Of a stretch of DNA of 64,000 bases, positions 5,881-14,929 are shown one piece after another. Below the pieces are notes generated by a model. It did no database searches, had not been told where the DNA came from, and worked only from the letters and a program-made list of their open reading frames with translations. Position numbers and translations under genes: made by a program. Source of the stretch: Devosia litorisediminis (GTDB lineage: Bacteria; Pseudomonadota; Alphaproteobacteria; Rhizobiales; Devosiaceae); contig NZ_JAGXTP010000004.1 in NCBI RefSeq assembly GCF_018334155.1, forward strand, positions 1 through 64,000, in the 5' to 3' direction. Position 1 is the stretch's first letter. The number at the start of each line of letters is the position of its first letter.

Positions 5881-8814
5881 ATGCAGCAAGCCGATCTCAG
5901 ACCCGCCCCCAAATCTCCAGTACATCAGGTCACGCCCGACCGTCAGGCCGCCGGCGAACGCCTCGTCGCCCGCCTCAAGGGGCAGGTGGCCGGCCGCATG
6001 TATACCGATCCCTTGATGACCTATGCCTGGAGCGGCGATGCCAGCTCCTATCGGCTCATTCCGGCCGCGGTGGTCTTCATCAATTCAGAAGATGAGGTGC
6101 GGGCCGTCATGGCCGCCGCCCGCGCCGAAAACCTGCCCATCACCTTCCGCGCTGCCGGTACATCACTATCGGGGCAGGCCGTCACCGATGGCGTTCTGGC
6201 CGTACTCGGCGATGGCTGGCGCAAGCTCGACATCCATCCAGGAGCCGAGCAGATCACGCTGGGTCCCGCCATTATCGTGGCCAATGCAAACAAGGCCCTC
6301 AAGCCATTTGACAAAAAGATCGGGCCCGATCCGGCCAGCCAGGCCACCTGCAAGATCGGCGGCGTGGTCAATAACAATTCCTCGGGCATGTGCTGTGGGG
6401 TGGCCCAGAACACCTACCATACCATGGCGCGCCTGCGCATCGTGCTGACCGATGGCACCATGCTTGATTCGGGCGATCAGGCCAGTTGCGACGCCTTCCG
6501 GGCAAGTCACGCCAGCATGCTTGAGGGGCTGCACCAACTCCATCACGAGGTTGCCGGCGACGCCGAACTGGTCGCCCTGATCCGCAAGAAATACGCCATC
6601 AAGAACACGGTGGGCTATTCGCTCAATGCGTTGATCGATTTTCACGACCCGCTCGACATCCTGATCCATCTGATGGTCGGCTCTGAGGGCACGCTCGGCT
6701 TCGTTTCCGAGGTGACCTACAATACGGTCCCCGAGCACCCTTTCAAATCCACCGCACTAGTCCCGTTTCCTGATCCGCAATCGGCTGGACGGGCCATCAT
6801 TGAAATGGCCAATGGCGGCGTGCAGGTGACCACGGGCGTCACCGCCGCCGAATATATTGAGCGCCGTGCCCTGGCGACGGTGGAACACCTTGCCCCCATG
6901 GCGCCCTTGTTGCCCTGGCTGACGGACAACTCCCCCGCCGTACTGATCGACGTAACCGCGCCAGACTCCGACACGCTTGAAGCCGAAGTCGCCAAGGCGG
7001 TTGAACTGCTGTCTCGCCATGGCGCCACCCATGTTGATTTTTCGACCGACGAAGCGCGCAGCCATGCGCTGTGGGACATCCGCAAGGGCTTTTTTGCCTC
7101 GGGCGGCGCCGCCCGCCCCAAGGGCACGGCCATGTTGACCGAAGACGTTGCTGCGCCGATTGAACGGCTGGCCGAGTTCGTTATCGACATGCGTCAATTG
7201 CTCGATGATCACGGCTATGACGATGCCATAATTTTTGGCCATGCTCTGGCCGGCAATTTGCACTTCCAGATGAGCGACGACTTCTCCCAGCCTGATGCTG
7301 CCGCGCGTTTCGATGCTTTTTCCAAGGCACTGAGCGATCTCGTATCGGTGGCATATGGCGGCTCGCTCAAGGCCGAGCACGGGACGGGCCGTGCCATCGC
7401 CGCCTTCGTTGAAGCCGAATGGGGCAGCACAGCCTATGCGCTGATGCACCGCATTAAGGCGCTTTTCGACCCCGAAGGACTGCTCAATCCGGGGGTCTTG
7501 CTCAATCCCGACGACAAGATCCACATCAAGAACCTCAAAGTCATGCCGCTGGCCGATGAACTGGTCGATATGTGCATCGAATGCGGCTTTTGCGAACCGG
7601 CTTGCCCGAGCCACCAGATGACCCTGTCGCCACGTCAGCGAATCGCCGTCACCCGTGAGCGCGCCCGGTTGCGCGCCACCGGCGAGGACCCAGAACGTCT
7701 CAGGAAGCTGGATGAGGATTTCCAGTATCCAGGTCTTGATACCTGCGCCGCGTGCAATCTGTGCTCTGTGCGGTGCCCCGTGGGCATTGAAACCGGCACC
7801 ATGATCATGGACCAGCGCGCCCAGCGTCGCGGCGACACAGCACGATCCATCGCGGGCTTTGTCGCTGATCATCGTGGCGGTGTCGAAACCTTGATGCGCG
7901 CCGGCGTCGGCCTGGCCGATGCGGCCCGCGTCGTCATTCCCGCCGCGGCGGTGGAGACGATGACCGAGGGTGCCCGTCGGTTGACTGGAAAACGAATACC
8001 ACGCGTTTCCCACGCTCTGCATGCCGGGCCGGGTGCCCCCCAGCCACGTCAGAGCAGGCAGGACCCGCGCCAGGCCGGGTTTCCGGTGCCCATCGCCCAG
8101 AGCGGTCGACAGTCGATCGTCTATTTCCCCAGCTGCGCCACCCGCATGTTTGGCGCCCCCAAAACCGACCATGGCCTGCTATCGGTGCCCGATGCGATGC
8201 TGGCCCTGCTCGAACGCGCCGGGTTCGATGTGATCATGCCTGAACATCTCAACGGTCAGTGCTGTGGCCAACCTTTCCGGTCCAAGGGTTTTCCCGAGCA
8301 GGCTGCCAGTGTTGGCAGCGAGCTCAAGCGCGAACTATCGTCCCTTTCCGATGCGGGCCGCTTGAGCGTGGTCACCGATGCTTCAACCTGCGCCAAGCAT
8401 TTGCGGGAGTTCCCCGGCGATGCGCCTGTGCTCGATTCGAGCCAGTTCCTGCTCAGCCATATCCTGCCCGGCCTGACCATTACGCAAAAGCTGCCAACCG
8501 TCGCGGTGCATCACAATTGCTCGGCCCAGCGTCTGGCTGAGCAGCCCATGACCGAAGCCATCGCGCGGGCCTGTGCCGACAATATTGCCGTGCTCAGCTC
8601 GGTCACCTGCTGTGGCTATGCCGGCGACAAAGGCCTGTTCGTGCCCGAATTGAACGCGCATGCCACCCGCTTTGCCAAGCAGGATATCCCCTCCGCGTGC
8701 ACCCTGGGGGTATCAACGGTGAGCACCTGTGCCTCGGGTTTGAGCGAACACACCCAAGTGCCTTTTGTGGGATTGGCCAGCCTGCTCGAATGGGCCAGCC
8801 GACCGCTGCACTAG
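5881..8814 (+). CDS. FAD-linked oxidase / 4Fe-4S dehydrogenase (D-2-hydroxyacid type)
   Basis: The 977-residue protein fuses three parts. Residues about 60-270 form an FAD-binding PCMH domain with RAAGTSLSGQAV and IGGVVNNNSSGM. Residues about 270-550 form the FAD-linked oxidase C-terminal domain with ALAGNLHFQ and KAEHGTGR. Then come two 4Fe-4S motifs, CIECGFCEPACPS and CAACNLCSVRCPVG, and a C-terminal CCG domain with NGQCCGQPF and VTCCGYAGDKG. This is the YdiJ/Dld-II arrangement, which oxidises D-lactate or D-2-hydroxyglutarate-like acids and passes electrons to a membrane acceptor. The substrate cannot be read from sequence. The ATG follows AGGGGG closely, and a 12-bp palindrome lies just upstream. 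Confidence 0.92.
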   Translation: MQQADLRPAPKSPVHQVTPDRQAAGERLVARLKGQVAGRMYTDPLMTYAWSGDASSYRLIPAAVVFINSEDEVRAVMAAARAENLPITFRAAGTSLSGQAVTDGVLAVLGDGWRKLDIHPGAEQITLGPAIIVANANKALKPFDKKIGPDPASQATCKIGGVVNNNSSGMCCGVAQNTYHTMARLRIVLTDGTMLDSGDQASCDAFRASHASMLEGLHQLHHEVAGDAELVALIRKKYAIKNTVGYSLNALIDFHDPLDILIHLMVGSEGTLGFVSEVTYNTVPEHPFKSTALVPFPDPQSAGRAIIEMANGGVQVTTGVTAAEYIERRALATVEHLAPMAPLLPWLTDNSPAVLIDVTAPDSDTLEAEVAKAVELLSRHGATHVDFSTDEARSHALWDIRKGFFASGGAARPKGTAMLTEDVAAPIERLAEFVIDMRQLLDDHGYDDAIIFGHALAGNLHFQMSDDFSQPDAAARFDAFSKALSDLVSVAYGGSLKAEHGTGRAIAAFVEAEWGSTAYALMHRIKALFDPEGLLNPGVLLNPDDKIHIKNLKVMPLADELVDMCIECGFCEPACPSHQMTLSPRQRIAVTRERARLRATGEDPERLRKLDEDFQYPGLDTCAACNLCSVRCPVGIETGTMIMDQRAQRRGDTARSIAGFVADHRGGVETLMRAGVGLADAARVVIPAAAVETMTEGARRLTGKRIPRVSHALHAGPGAPQPRQSRQDPRQAGFPVPIAQSGRQSIVYFPSCATRMFGAPKTDHGLLSVPDAMLALLERAGFDVIMPEHLNGQCCGQPFRSKGFPEQAASVGSELKRELSSLSDAGRLSVVTDASTCAKHLREFPGDAPVLDSSQFLLSHILPGLTITQKLPTVAVHHNCSAQRLAEQPMTEAIARACADNIAVLSSVTCCGYAGDKGLFVPELNAHATRFAKQDIPSACTLGVSTVSTCASGLSEHTQVPFVGLASLLEWASRPLH

Positions 8815-8820
8815 ACCTGA

Positions 8821-8860
8821 CCGGGGCTTGCCGCTACTGAACGGGTTCAGCAAGCCCCGG
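8821..8860 (+). promoter_or_regulatory. Perfect 10-bp inverted repeat before the RNA methyltransferase gene
   Basis: CCGGGGCTTG and CAAGCCCCGG enclose a 20-base loop that itself contains CTGAAC/GTTCAG. The stem ends six bases before the next ATG, where the ribosome site should be. It may terminate the upstream message weakly or cover the translation start. Confidence 0.5.
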
Positions 8861-8866
8861 ATAATC

Positions 8867-10063
8867 ATGACCAGCACCGCCACCATTCTCAATCTCGGCC
8901 ACAAGGGCGAGGGCGTCGTCGAGCTCGATGGCCACAAGGTCTTCGTGCCGCTTACCCTGCCCGGAGAGACGGTCGAGATCGCTGTCGATGGTGATCGCGG
9001 GACATTGATGGGGGTTATCAAACCGGCCGAAAGCCGCATTGAGCCTTTTTGCCCGCACTTTGGTGCCTGCGGTGGATGTCAGCTCCAGCATATGGACCGC
9101 CCCAGCTATGAGGCGTTCAAGATCGGCCTGGTTGAAACGCCGCTGCGGTTCGCCGGAATTGGGGCCAGCGTCACCCGCTTTATCGATGCTGCAGGCGATG
9201 GCCGCCGCCGCGCCAGCCTGCATGCCCGTCGCGAAGGCGCCGGCTATATGCGGTTGCGCAGCCATGAAGTACATGACCTTGATGCCTGCCCCATTCTGGT
9301 GCCCGGTCTGGCCCGGGCGCCCGATATCACCCGCGCCGTGTTTCAGGCCGTGGGTGAGGCTGATGTGAGCTTCGTCGCCAGCCTTTCCGGGCTCGATGTC
9401 GCCATCCGCACCGAAAAAAAGCAGGCCCGTGTCGAGCGTGTCGCGCCGCTGGTTGCCCGCTTCAAGCTGGCGCGACTGGCCCTGAATGGCGAAATGGTGC
9501 TGCAGGCCCAGCCCCCCATCATAGAAATGGGCCGTGCCCGCGTCGAACTGCCGATTGGCGGCTTTCTGCAGGCCACAGCTGCTGCTGAAAACGCCCTGGC
9601 CGAGTACGTGCTGGGGGCGCTCGATCGCAAGACCAAGACCGTGGCTGATCTGTTCTGCGGGTTGGGGCCCTTCGCATTGCGACTGGCCGAGCAGCGCCCT
9701 GTGGCTGCGTTCGATGCCGACAAGCCCGGCATTGCAGCGCTTGACCATGCTCGACGCTTTACCAAGGGGCTGCGCGAAATCACCGCCAAGGCGCGCGATT
9801 TGTTCCGGGATCCGCTGACCCAGTTCGAGTTGAACTACGATTTCGTCGTACTCGACCCGCCACGGGCCGGCGCCGAGGCGCAGGTCAGGGAACTGGCCAA
9901 GTCCAAGGTCAGGACCGTCGTCATGATTGCCTGTGATCCGCGCACCTTTGCCCGCGATGCGGCCATTCTGATCGGCGGTGGCTACACCATGAGCGATCTG
10001 GTGGCGGTGGACCAGTTTACCCAATCCACCCATATCGAGATCGCTGCCACATTCCGGCGATGA
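8867..10063 (+). CDS. Class I SAM-dependent RNA methyltransferase, RlmD/TrmA family
   Basis: The 398-residue protein starts with a TRAM-like RNA-binding domain (TILNLGHKGEGVVELDG, VFVPLTLPGETV). Next is the Fe-S cysteine cluster CPHFGACGGCQLQHM near residue 63, and the C-terminal half is a methyltransferase domain with DLFCGLGPFAL, VLDPPRAGA and the catalytic-Cys motif IACDPRTFARD near residue 367. These features define the 5-methyluridine methyltransferases of rRNA/tRNA (RumA/TrmA). Whether 23S rRNA or tRNA is the substrate cannot be decided here. The ATG at 8867 lies just after a strong hairpin; no clear ribosome site is visible. Confidence 0.92.
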   Translation: MTSTATILNLGHKGEGVVELDGHKVFVPLTLPGETVEIAVDGDRGTLMGVIKPAESRIEPFCPHFGACGGCQLQHMDRPSYEAFKIGLVETPLRFAGIGASVTRFIDAAGDGRRRASLHARREGAGYMRLRSHEVHDLDACPILVPGLARAPDITRAVFQAVGEADVSFVASLSGLDVAIRTEKKQARVERVAPLVARFKLARLALNGEMVLQAQPPIIEMGRARVELPIGGFLQATAAAENALAEYVLGALDRKTKTVADLFCGLGPFALRLAEQRPVAAFDADKPGIAALDHARRFTKGLREITAKARDLFRDPLTQFELNYDFVVLDPPRAGAEAQVRELAKSKVRTVVMIACDPRTFARDAAILIGGGYTMSDLVAVDQFTQSTHIEIAATFRR

Positions 10064-10173
10064 TTGTCCGCTAGGCAGTCTCACGCAACTGATCCGCATC
10101 TCGGGACGTTGCGTAACCAATCGTAATTTTAAGCGACTGCTTGGGGCGGGCGCTGTCGCGTTTGGAGAGACTC

Positions 10174-10566
10174 ATGCGTATTCTGAAAACCAGTCTTGTC
10201 GCTGCCGCACTGTGCGCCAGCATCGCCATGCCGACCTTTGCGGGTGACGAAACCGTGCCCAGCGGCACCTTCGTCGACGAATATGGGACGTCGTTTGAAT
10301 TTCAGCCTTGTGGCGCCGGTACCGCCCTGTGCGCGGTGCTGACCAATCTCGAAGGCGCTTCAGCTACTGAAGACAATCTCGCTTTTGTCGGCAAGCAGGT
10401 CATCGAAGCCGAGCAGATTGCCCCCAATGCCTGGAAGGGCTCTCTGGCTGCCGGCGGGATGAGCGCGGATGCCACGATCACGCAGATCGACCCCAATACG
10501 GTGACAATCCAGGGGTGCCGCGCGGCCATTCTTTGCAAGACGCTGTCGTACAACAAAGCGTCCTGA
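10174..10566 (+). CDS. DUF2147-family exported protein
   Basis: The 130-residue protein has a signal peptide (MRILKTSLVAAALCASIAM, cleavage after TFA near residue 25). The periplasmic domain has the DUF2147 cysteine pattern: CGAGTALCAVLTNLEG in the middle and the closing strand TVTIQGCRAAILCKTLSY. Two Cys pairs could form disulfides. GGAGAG precedes the ATG at 10174. Family members occur across Proteobacteria and are of unknown function. The gene converges on the sugar isomerase gene, and a bidirectional terminator separates the two. Confidence 0.85.
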   Translation: MRILKTSLVAAALCASIAMPTFAGDETVPSGTFVDEYGTSFEFQPCGAGTALCAVLTNLEGASATEDNLAFVGKQVIEAEQIAPNAWKGSLAAGGMSADATITQIDPNTVTIQGCRAAILCKTLSYNKAS

Positions 10567-10580
10567 CACCGAATTTGAAA

Positions 10581-10615
10581 AGACCCCCGGGGATTGCTCT
10601 CCGGGGGTCCTTTTC
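10581..10615 (+). terminator. Bidirectional intrinsic terminator
   Basis: GACCCCCGGGG pairs with CTCCGGGGGTC around a short loop. CTTTTCTT follows on the plus strand and CTTTTC on the minus strand, so it can serve both convergent genes. Confidence 0.9.
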
Positions 10616-11443
10616 TTAGCAGACGCTGGCGACGCGTTCCTTGATCACGCCGAGCACTTCGTCGCCGGGCCGCTTCCACCAATTGTCCTGGCTGAAGATT
10701 TCCACTTCCTGCGGGCCAAAAAAGCCAGCATCCTCAACCATCTTGCGGATACCGGGGAGGTCGATCACGCCATCGCCCATCATGCCGCGATCAAGCAGCA
10801 TATCCTTGGTCGGCACCAGCCAGTCGCAGATGTGATGGGCGAAAATCCGGTTCATCCGGCCGGCGCGCGCAATGGCATTGGCCAGCTGCGGGTCCCACCA
10901 GACATGGTAGACGTCGATCGCGACGCCGACCGTCTCGCCCAGAACCTCGCAGACATCCAGCGCCTGATCGATGGTGTTGATGCAGGCGCGGTCGGCGGCA
11001 TACATGGGGTGCAGCGGCTCGATGGCCAGCTTGACGCCCGAGGCCTTGGCATGGGGCAGCATGGCCGCAATACCATCGGTCACCATCTGCCGGGCACCCA
11101 CCAAGTCCTTGGAAGAACCGGGTAATCCGCCCACCACCAGCACCAGACAATCGGCATTGAGTGCCGCCGCCTCGTCAATGGCGTGCAGGTTATCGTCGAT
11201 CTGGGCCTGGCGTCCGGCCGCGGTTTCGGCGGGGAACATGCCGCCACGGCACACGCCGGTGACCTGAATCTTGTTGTCGCGCACAATGCGCGCCGCTTCA
11301 TCCAGTCCAATGGCTGCGATCTGGTCGCGCCACGGTGAAATCGCCGTAATGCCGGCCTTCAGGCAGCCATCGACGGCTTCGGCAAAGCCCCAGACCTGAC
11401 GGGTGGTGGCAAGGTTTATCGAGATAGCGCGATCGGTCTTCAT
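10616..11443 (-). CDS. Sugar phosphate isomerase/epimerase (AP endonuclease-2 TIM barrel)
   Basis: The 275-residue protein has the xylose-isomerase-like TIM-barrel pattern. The first strand is RAISINLATT. Metal-site acids and histidines sit in LAIEPLHPMYAADRA, AIDVYHVWWDP and AHHICDWLVP, and the C-terminal EVEIFSQDNWW carries another metal ligand. Family members isomerise, epimerise or dehydrate keto-sugars. Its start overlaps the stop of the DUF993 gene by ATGA, so the two are translationally coupled. With the Gfo/Idh gene this makes a three-gene catabolic operon for an unidentified sugar or polyol. Confidence 0.9.
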   Translation of the reverse strand: MKTDRAISINLATTRQVWGFAEAVDGCLKAGITAISPWRDQIAAIGLDEAARIVRDNKIQVTGVCRGGMFPAETAAGRQAQIDDNLHAIDEAAALNADCLVLVVGGLPGSSKDLVGARQMVTDGIAAMLPHAKASGVKLAIEPLHPMYAADRACINTIDQALDVCEVLGETVGVAIDVYHVWWDPQLANAIARAGRMNRIFAHHICDWLVPTKDMLLDRGMMGDGVIDLPGIRKMVEDAGFFGPQEVEIFSQDNWWKRPGDEVLGVIKERVASVC

Positions 11444-12609
11444 GCTGACACACTGTTCACGTTGAGCACGGCATTCATGCGTTTTACGGCCAGTTCGGGG
11501 TCACTCAGCACACGCGCCTTGTCGGCCAGCCGGAACAGCTCGCTCAGATGCTGCACCGAACGGGTCGATTGCTGACCGCCGATCATCTGGAAATGGTCCT
11601 GCAGCCCGTTGAGATAGGCCAGGAACACCACGCCGGTCTTGTAGAACCGCGTCGGCGCGGCAAAGATATGCCGGCTCAGCGGCACGGTCGGTGCAAGCAG
11701 GTCATGGAAGGCCGTTTCATCACCCTTGCCCAAAGCGGCAAGGCCCGCCGAGGCGGCCGGGGCGATGGCGTCGAAAATGCCCAGCAGGGCATGTGAGTAG
11801 CCCTGATTGTCGCCAGCGATCAGCTCGGCATAGTTGAAGTCGTCGCCGGTATACATTTTGACCGATGCAGGCAGGCGGCGGCGCATGGCGATCTCTTTTT
11901 CTGCCGAGAGCAGCGAGATCTTGATGCCATCGACCTTGTCGGCATTGGCGGCGATGACGTCCAGGCACACATCCATGGCCGCGTCGTGGTCGACATGACC
12001 CCAATAGCCGGCCAGGGCCGGATCAAACATCTCGCCCAGCCAGTGCATCACCACCGGCTGCTTCACCTGGCTCAGAATGCGCGAATAGACCTTGGCGTAA
12101 TCATCGGGGGTCTTGGCTGCAGCGGCAAGCGCGCGGCTGGCCATCAGGATAACCCGACCGCCTTCGCCCTCGACAAAGCCGACCTGCTCTTCATAGGTGG
12201 CAATGATCGCATCAATGGTGACATCGGGCCCCGGCTGCAGGTGATCGGTACCGGCGCCATAGGCAATCAGGCTGTCATCACGGGTGCGCGCTTCGGCCTG
12301 GGCGCGGCGGATCAACTCCTGCGCCTCGGCCCAGCCCAGACCCATGCCGCGCTGGGCGGTATCCATGGCCTCGGCAACACCCAGACCCAGATCCCACAGG
12401 CGGTGACGGAATTTCAGCGTCGTGTCCCAGTCGATCGCCGGGGTCAGCCATGGATCATTGCTGGCCAGCGGGTCCGCCACGACATGGGCGGCGGCATAGG
12501 CGATGCGATTGAAATCGCTGGCCTTGTGCTGAACGAAGGGGATCGGGGTGCCACTCAGCGTATAGGCGCTGATGGACCGGTCGGCATTGGGCAGGTTGAT
12601 GGTGGGCAT
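11440..12609 (-). CDS. DUF993 / dihydrodipicolinate-synthase-like protein
   Basis: The 389-residue protein belongs to DUF993, which is distantly related to DapA-type aldolases. Recognisable segments are TLKFRHRLWDLGLGVAEAMDTAQRGMG, IAYGAGTDHLQPGP, QPVVMHWLGEMFDPALAGYWG and DGIKISLLSAEKE, where the Lys could be the Schiff-base residue (inference from the DapA fold), followed by YTGDDFNY. Such proteins are found next to Gfo/Idh dehydrogenases and TIM-barrel isomerases in rhizobial sugar operons, as here. The reaction is not established. The upstream gap holds a 100-bp palindromic repeat rather than a promoter, so it is probably read from the Gfo/Idh promoter. Confidence 0.87.
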   Translation of the reverse strand: MPTINLPNADRSISAYTLSGTPIPFVQHKASDFNRIAYAAAHVVADPLASNDPWLTPAIDWDTTLKFRHRLWDLGLGVAEAMDTAQRGMGLGWAEAQELIRRAQAEARTRDDSLIAYGAGTDHLQPGPDVTIDAIIATYEEQVGFVEGEGGRVILMASRALAAAAKTPDDYAKVYSRILSQVKQPVVMHWLGEMFDPALAGYWGHVDHDAAMDVCLDVIAANADKVDGIKISLLSAEKEIAMRRRLPASVKMYTGDDFNYAELIAGDNQGYSHALLGIFDAIAPAASAGLAALGKGDETAFHDLLAPTVPLSRHIFAAPTRFYKTGVVFLAYLNGLQDHFQMIGGQQSTRSVQHLSELFRLADKARVLSDPELAVKRMNAVLNVNSVSA

Positions 12610-12642
12610 CTCGGCTTCCTCGAAAGCGTCAAAGAACGCGAT

Positions 12643-12742
12643 GTCATCCCGGCCTTGAGCCGGGATCCATCCTGAGGTCCTTCAACGTTCACCGAGCGCC
12701 GTAACATCTCAGGGTGGGCCCCGGCTCAAGGCCGGGGTGACA
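12643..12742. repeat. Palindromic intergenic repeat (RIME-like)
   Basis: Two arms of about 35 nt (12643-12677 and 12709-12742) are nearly exact reverse complements with one indel and three mismatches. The outer ends are TGTCA/TGACA and the inner core is CGGCCTTGAGCCGGG. A less conserved 31-nt loop (TCCTTCAACGTTCACCGAGC...) separates them. This is the form of rhizobial palindromic elements that occur in many copies between genes. It sits inside an operon and will form a strong RNA stem. Confidence 0.8.
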
Positions 12743-12780
12743 CCGTGGGTGGGGTGAGGCCGTGCCTCACGCGAAATGGA

Positions 12781-13932
12781 TCAGAAATCCAGCTTGGGCA
12801 CATCGAGCCAGCGGCGTTCATCCCAGCTCTTGAGGCCCAGTTCGGCCAGCTGCACGCCCTTGGCGCCCGCTTCCAGGCCATATTCCCATGGCGCGTCTTC
12901 GGCGACGTGGCGGAGGAACATTTCCCACTGCGCCTTGAAGCCGTTCTCGGCTGGCCAGTTGTCCGGCACTTCTTCCCAGTCTTCAAAGAAGTTCATGGTC
13001 TGGGGCTGGTCGGGGTTCCACACCGGCTTGGGCGTGTTGACGCGATGCTGGCTCCAGCACTTGTGCAGGCCCGCAACGGCCGAACCATGGGTGCCATCGA
13101 CATGGAAGGTCACCAGATCGTCGCGACGCACGCGGGTGGTCCAGCTCGAATTGATCTGGGCGATCACGCCGCCTTCCAGTTCAAAGGTTGCATAGGCCGC
13201 ATCATCGGTATCGGCCTTATAGCGATTGCCCTTCTCATCGACGCGCTCTGGAATATGGGTCGCGCCCAGGCAGGACACGGCTTTGACTTCGCCGAACAGA
13301 TTGTCGAGCACATAGCGCCAGTGGCACAGCATATCGAGAATGATGCCGCCGCCATCCTTCTTGCGGTAGTTCCAGCTGGGACGCTGGCTTGGCTGCCAGT
13401 CGCCCTCAAACACCCAGTAGCCGAACTCGCCGCGCACCGACAGAATGTCGCCGAAAAAGCCGCTATCGCGCAGCATTTTGAGCTTCATCAGGCCGGGCAG
13501 GAACAGCTTGTCCTGCACCACACCATGCTTGAGACCCGAGGCGCGAGCGGTCTTGGCCAGATTGACGGCGATCTCAAGGCTGTCCGAGGTCGGCTTCTCG
13601 CAATAGACATGCTTGCCCGCGGCCAGCGCCTTTTCGATCAGCCCGGCGCGCATCAGCGTCGTGCCAGCGTCAAAAAACACCGTGTCATCAGGATTGGCGA
13701 GCGCGGCATCGAGATCGCTGCTCCAGCGCTTGATGCCATGCTTTTTGGCCAGACGCTCGATCTTGTCAGCATCGCGGCCGACAATGATCGGGTCGACCAC
13801 CAGCCGGTCACCATTGGACAGCATCACGCCGCCCTGGTCCCGGATCGCCAGGATCGAGCGCACCAAATGCTGGTTGTATCCCATGCGCCCGGTCACGCCA
13901 TGCATGATCAGGCCAAGCCGCTTATCCGCCAT
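12781..13932 (-). CDS. Gfo/Idh/MocA-family oxidoreductase
   Basis: The 383-residue protein has an N-terminal NAD(P)-binding domain and the EKP motif (AAGKHVYCEKPTSDSLE, near residue 115). The C-terminal domain carries GGGIILDMLCHW, where the His can act in catalysis. The first nucleotide-binding loop (MHGVTGRMGYNQHLVR) departs from the usual GxGxxG. The ATG at 13932 is chosen because GGGAGG lies eight bases upstream. It heads the operon with the DUF993 and TIM-barrel genes. A GTAACTGATTAGTTAC palindrome lies 29 bp before the start. The substrate is probably a sugar or inositol-like compound. Confidence 0.92.
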   Translation of the reverse strand: MADKRLGLIMHGVTGRMGYNQHLVRSILAIRDQGGVMLSNGDRLVVDPIIVGRDADKIERLAKKHGIKRWSSDLDAALANPDDTVFFDAGTTLMRAGLIEKALAAGKHVYCEKPTSDSLEIAVNLAKTARASGLKHGVVQDKLFLPGLMKLKMLRDSGFFGDILSVRGEFGYWVFEGDWQPSQRPSWNYRKKDGGGIILDMLCHWRYVLDNLFGEVKAVSCLGATHIPERVDEKGNRYKADTDDAAYATFELEGGVIAQINSSWTTRVRRDDLVTFHVDGTHGSAVAGLHKCWSQHRVNTPKPVWNPDQPQTMNFFEDWEEVPDNWPAENGFKAQWEMFLRHVAEDAPWEYGLEAGAKGVQLAELGLKSWDERRWLDVPKLDF

Positions 13933-13960
13933 TCCAATTCCTCCCATACGCCAATTGCGT

Positions 13961-13976
13961 GTAACTGATTAGTTAC
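13961..13976 (-). promoter_or_regulatory. Operator candidate GTAACT-N4-AGTTAC
   Basis: A perfect 6-4-6 inverted repeat lies between the Gfo/Idh start and its likely promoter. The symmetry and position fit a dimeric repressor of the sugar operon. No adjacent regulator gene is present, so the binding protein is unknown. Confidence 0.5.
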
Positions 13977-14039
13977 TTCGGTATAACGAGCCTGTCCGTT
14001 CGTCAAGCCGCTATCGCGCAAAAGCACAGGGGCGGGGCC

Positions 14040-14780
14040 TCATAGCCCCAGCACCATTTTCAGCCCGATTACACCAAGGAAGATCAGGATCATGCGGTCA
14101 AACGCCTGCCGGCTGAGCTTGCCGCTGGCCCATTGTCCCACCGGCATGAAGATCAGGATCGGAATCAGCGCCAGCAGGCCCTGCAGCATCCAGAGCGGCT
14201 GCATGACGCCGGCAGCCCACAGCGCGGGCAATTGCACCACCGCGAACAGCAGGAACATGGCCGAGACCGCAAACACATGGGCGGCGCGATCCATTCCCAT
14301 GGCGTGAATGAAGGTGACCCCGATCGGCGCCGAAATGCCCGTGGCGCCTTGCAGCGTACCGCCGCCCAGCCCCGCCAGCGGCCCCCAGCGCCTGGCCATT
14401 GCGGTGCTCAGAACCCAATGTGGGGTCATCAGGCGCAACACGACATAGGCGAGCAGGATAATCCCCAGCGCCAGTATCAGCAGACGTTCGGGCAAATTGG
14501 TCAGCGCCCATGTGCCCACGCCGATGCCAACGGCACCCCCCACCAGAAACAGCGGCATGAAGGCCATGCGCGGCGAGCCCGATTCGCCCCTGAACCGCCA
14601 GAGTTGCCAGGCATTGGTCACGATCAGCGGAATGGTCAGCAAGCCCACCGCATGCTGCAGGCCAAAAGCTGCGGTCAGCACCGGCAGGGCCACCAGGGGC
14701 AGCCCCATGCCGGTGGCGCCCTTGACGATCGCGCCGGCAGCCAGCGCCAGGGCCATGATCACGGCTGAACTCAAATCCAT
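14040..14780 (-). CDS. TauE/SafE-family sulfite exporter-like permease
   Basis: The 246-residue protein is almost wholly hydrophobic, with about seven to eight membrane segments. It contains the paired TauE/SafE repeats: AGAIVKGATGMGLPLVALPVL near the N-terminus and AGLGGGTLQGATGISAPIGVTF in the second half. The family moves sulfite, sulfoacetate or other organic anions across the inner membrane. No neighbouring sulfur genes are seen, so the substrate is open. It is transcribed divergently from the tctCBA operon. Confidence 0.9.
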   Translation of the reverse strand: MDLSSAVIMALALAAGAIVKGATGMGLPLVALPVLTAAFGLQHAVGLLTIPLIVTNAWQLWRFRGESGSPRMAFMPLFLVGGAVGIGVGTWALTNLPERLLILALGIILLAYVVLRLMTPHWVLSTAMARRWGPLAGLGGGTLQGATGISAPIGVTFIHAMGMDRAAHVFAVSAMFLLFAVVQLPALWAAGVMQPLWMLQGLLALIPILIFMPVGQWASGKLSRQAFDRMILIFLGVIGLKMVLGL

Positions 14781-14929
14781 TGCGTAAACTTTCTATCGTG
14801 TGCTCAGGCCGAGCCGGGGGCAGGGCGTGCTTTGGCGCCGTGCCTTGGCGGGCCGTGAAACGGGGGATAGCGAGGCTCTCATCGCCAGAAATCAAAAATC
14901 ACCGTCTGGTTACTTGATGGTTGACAGCG

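Noticed and set aside
6757..8172. Open frame of 471 codons opposite the FAD/Fe-S dehydrogenase
   Set aside because: Antisense shadow; the plus strand carries all catalytic and Fe-S motifs.
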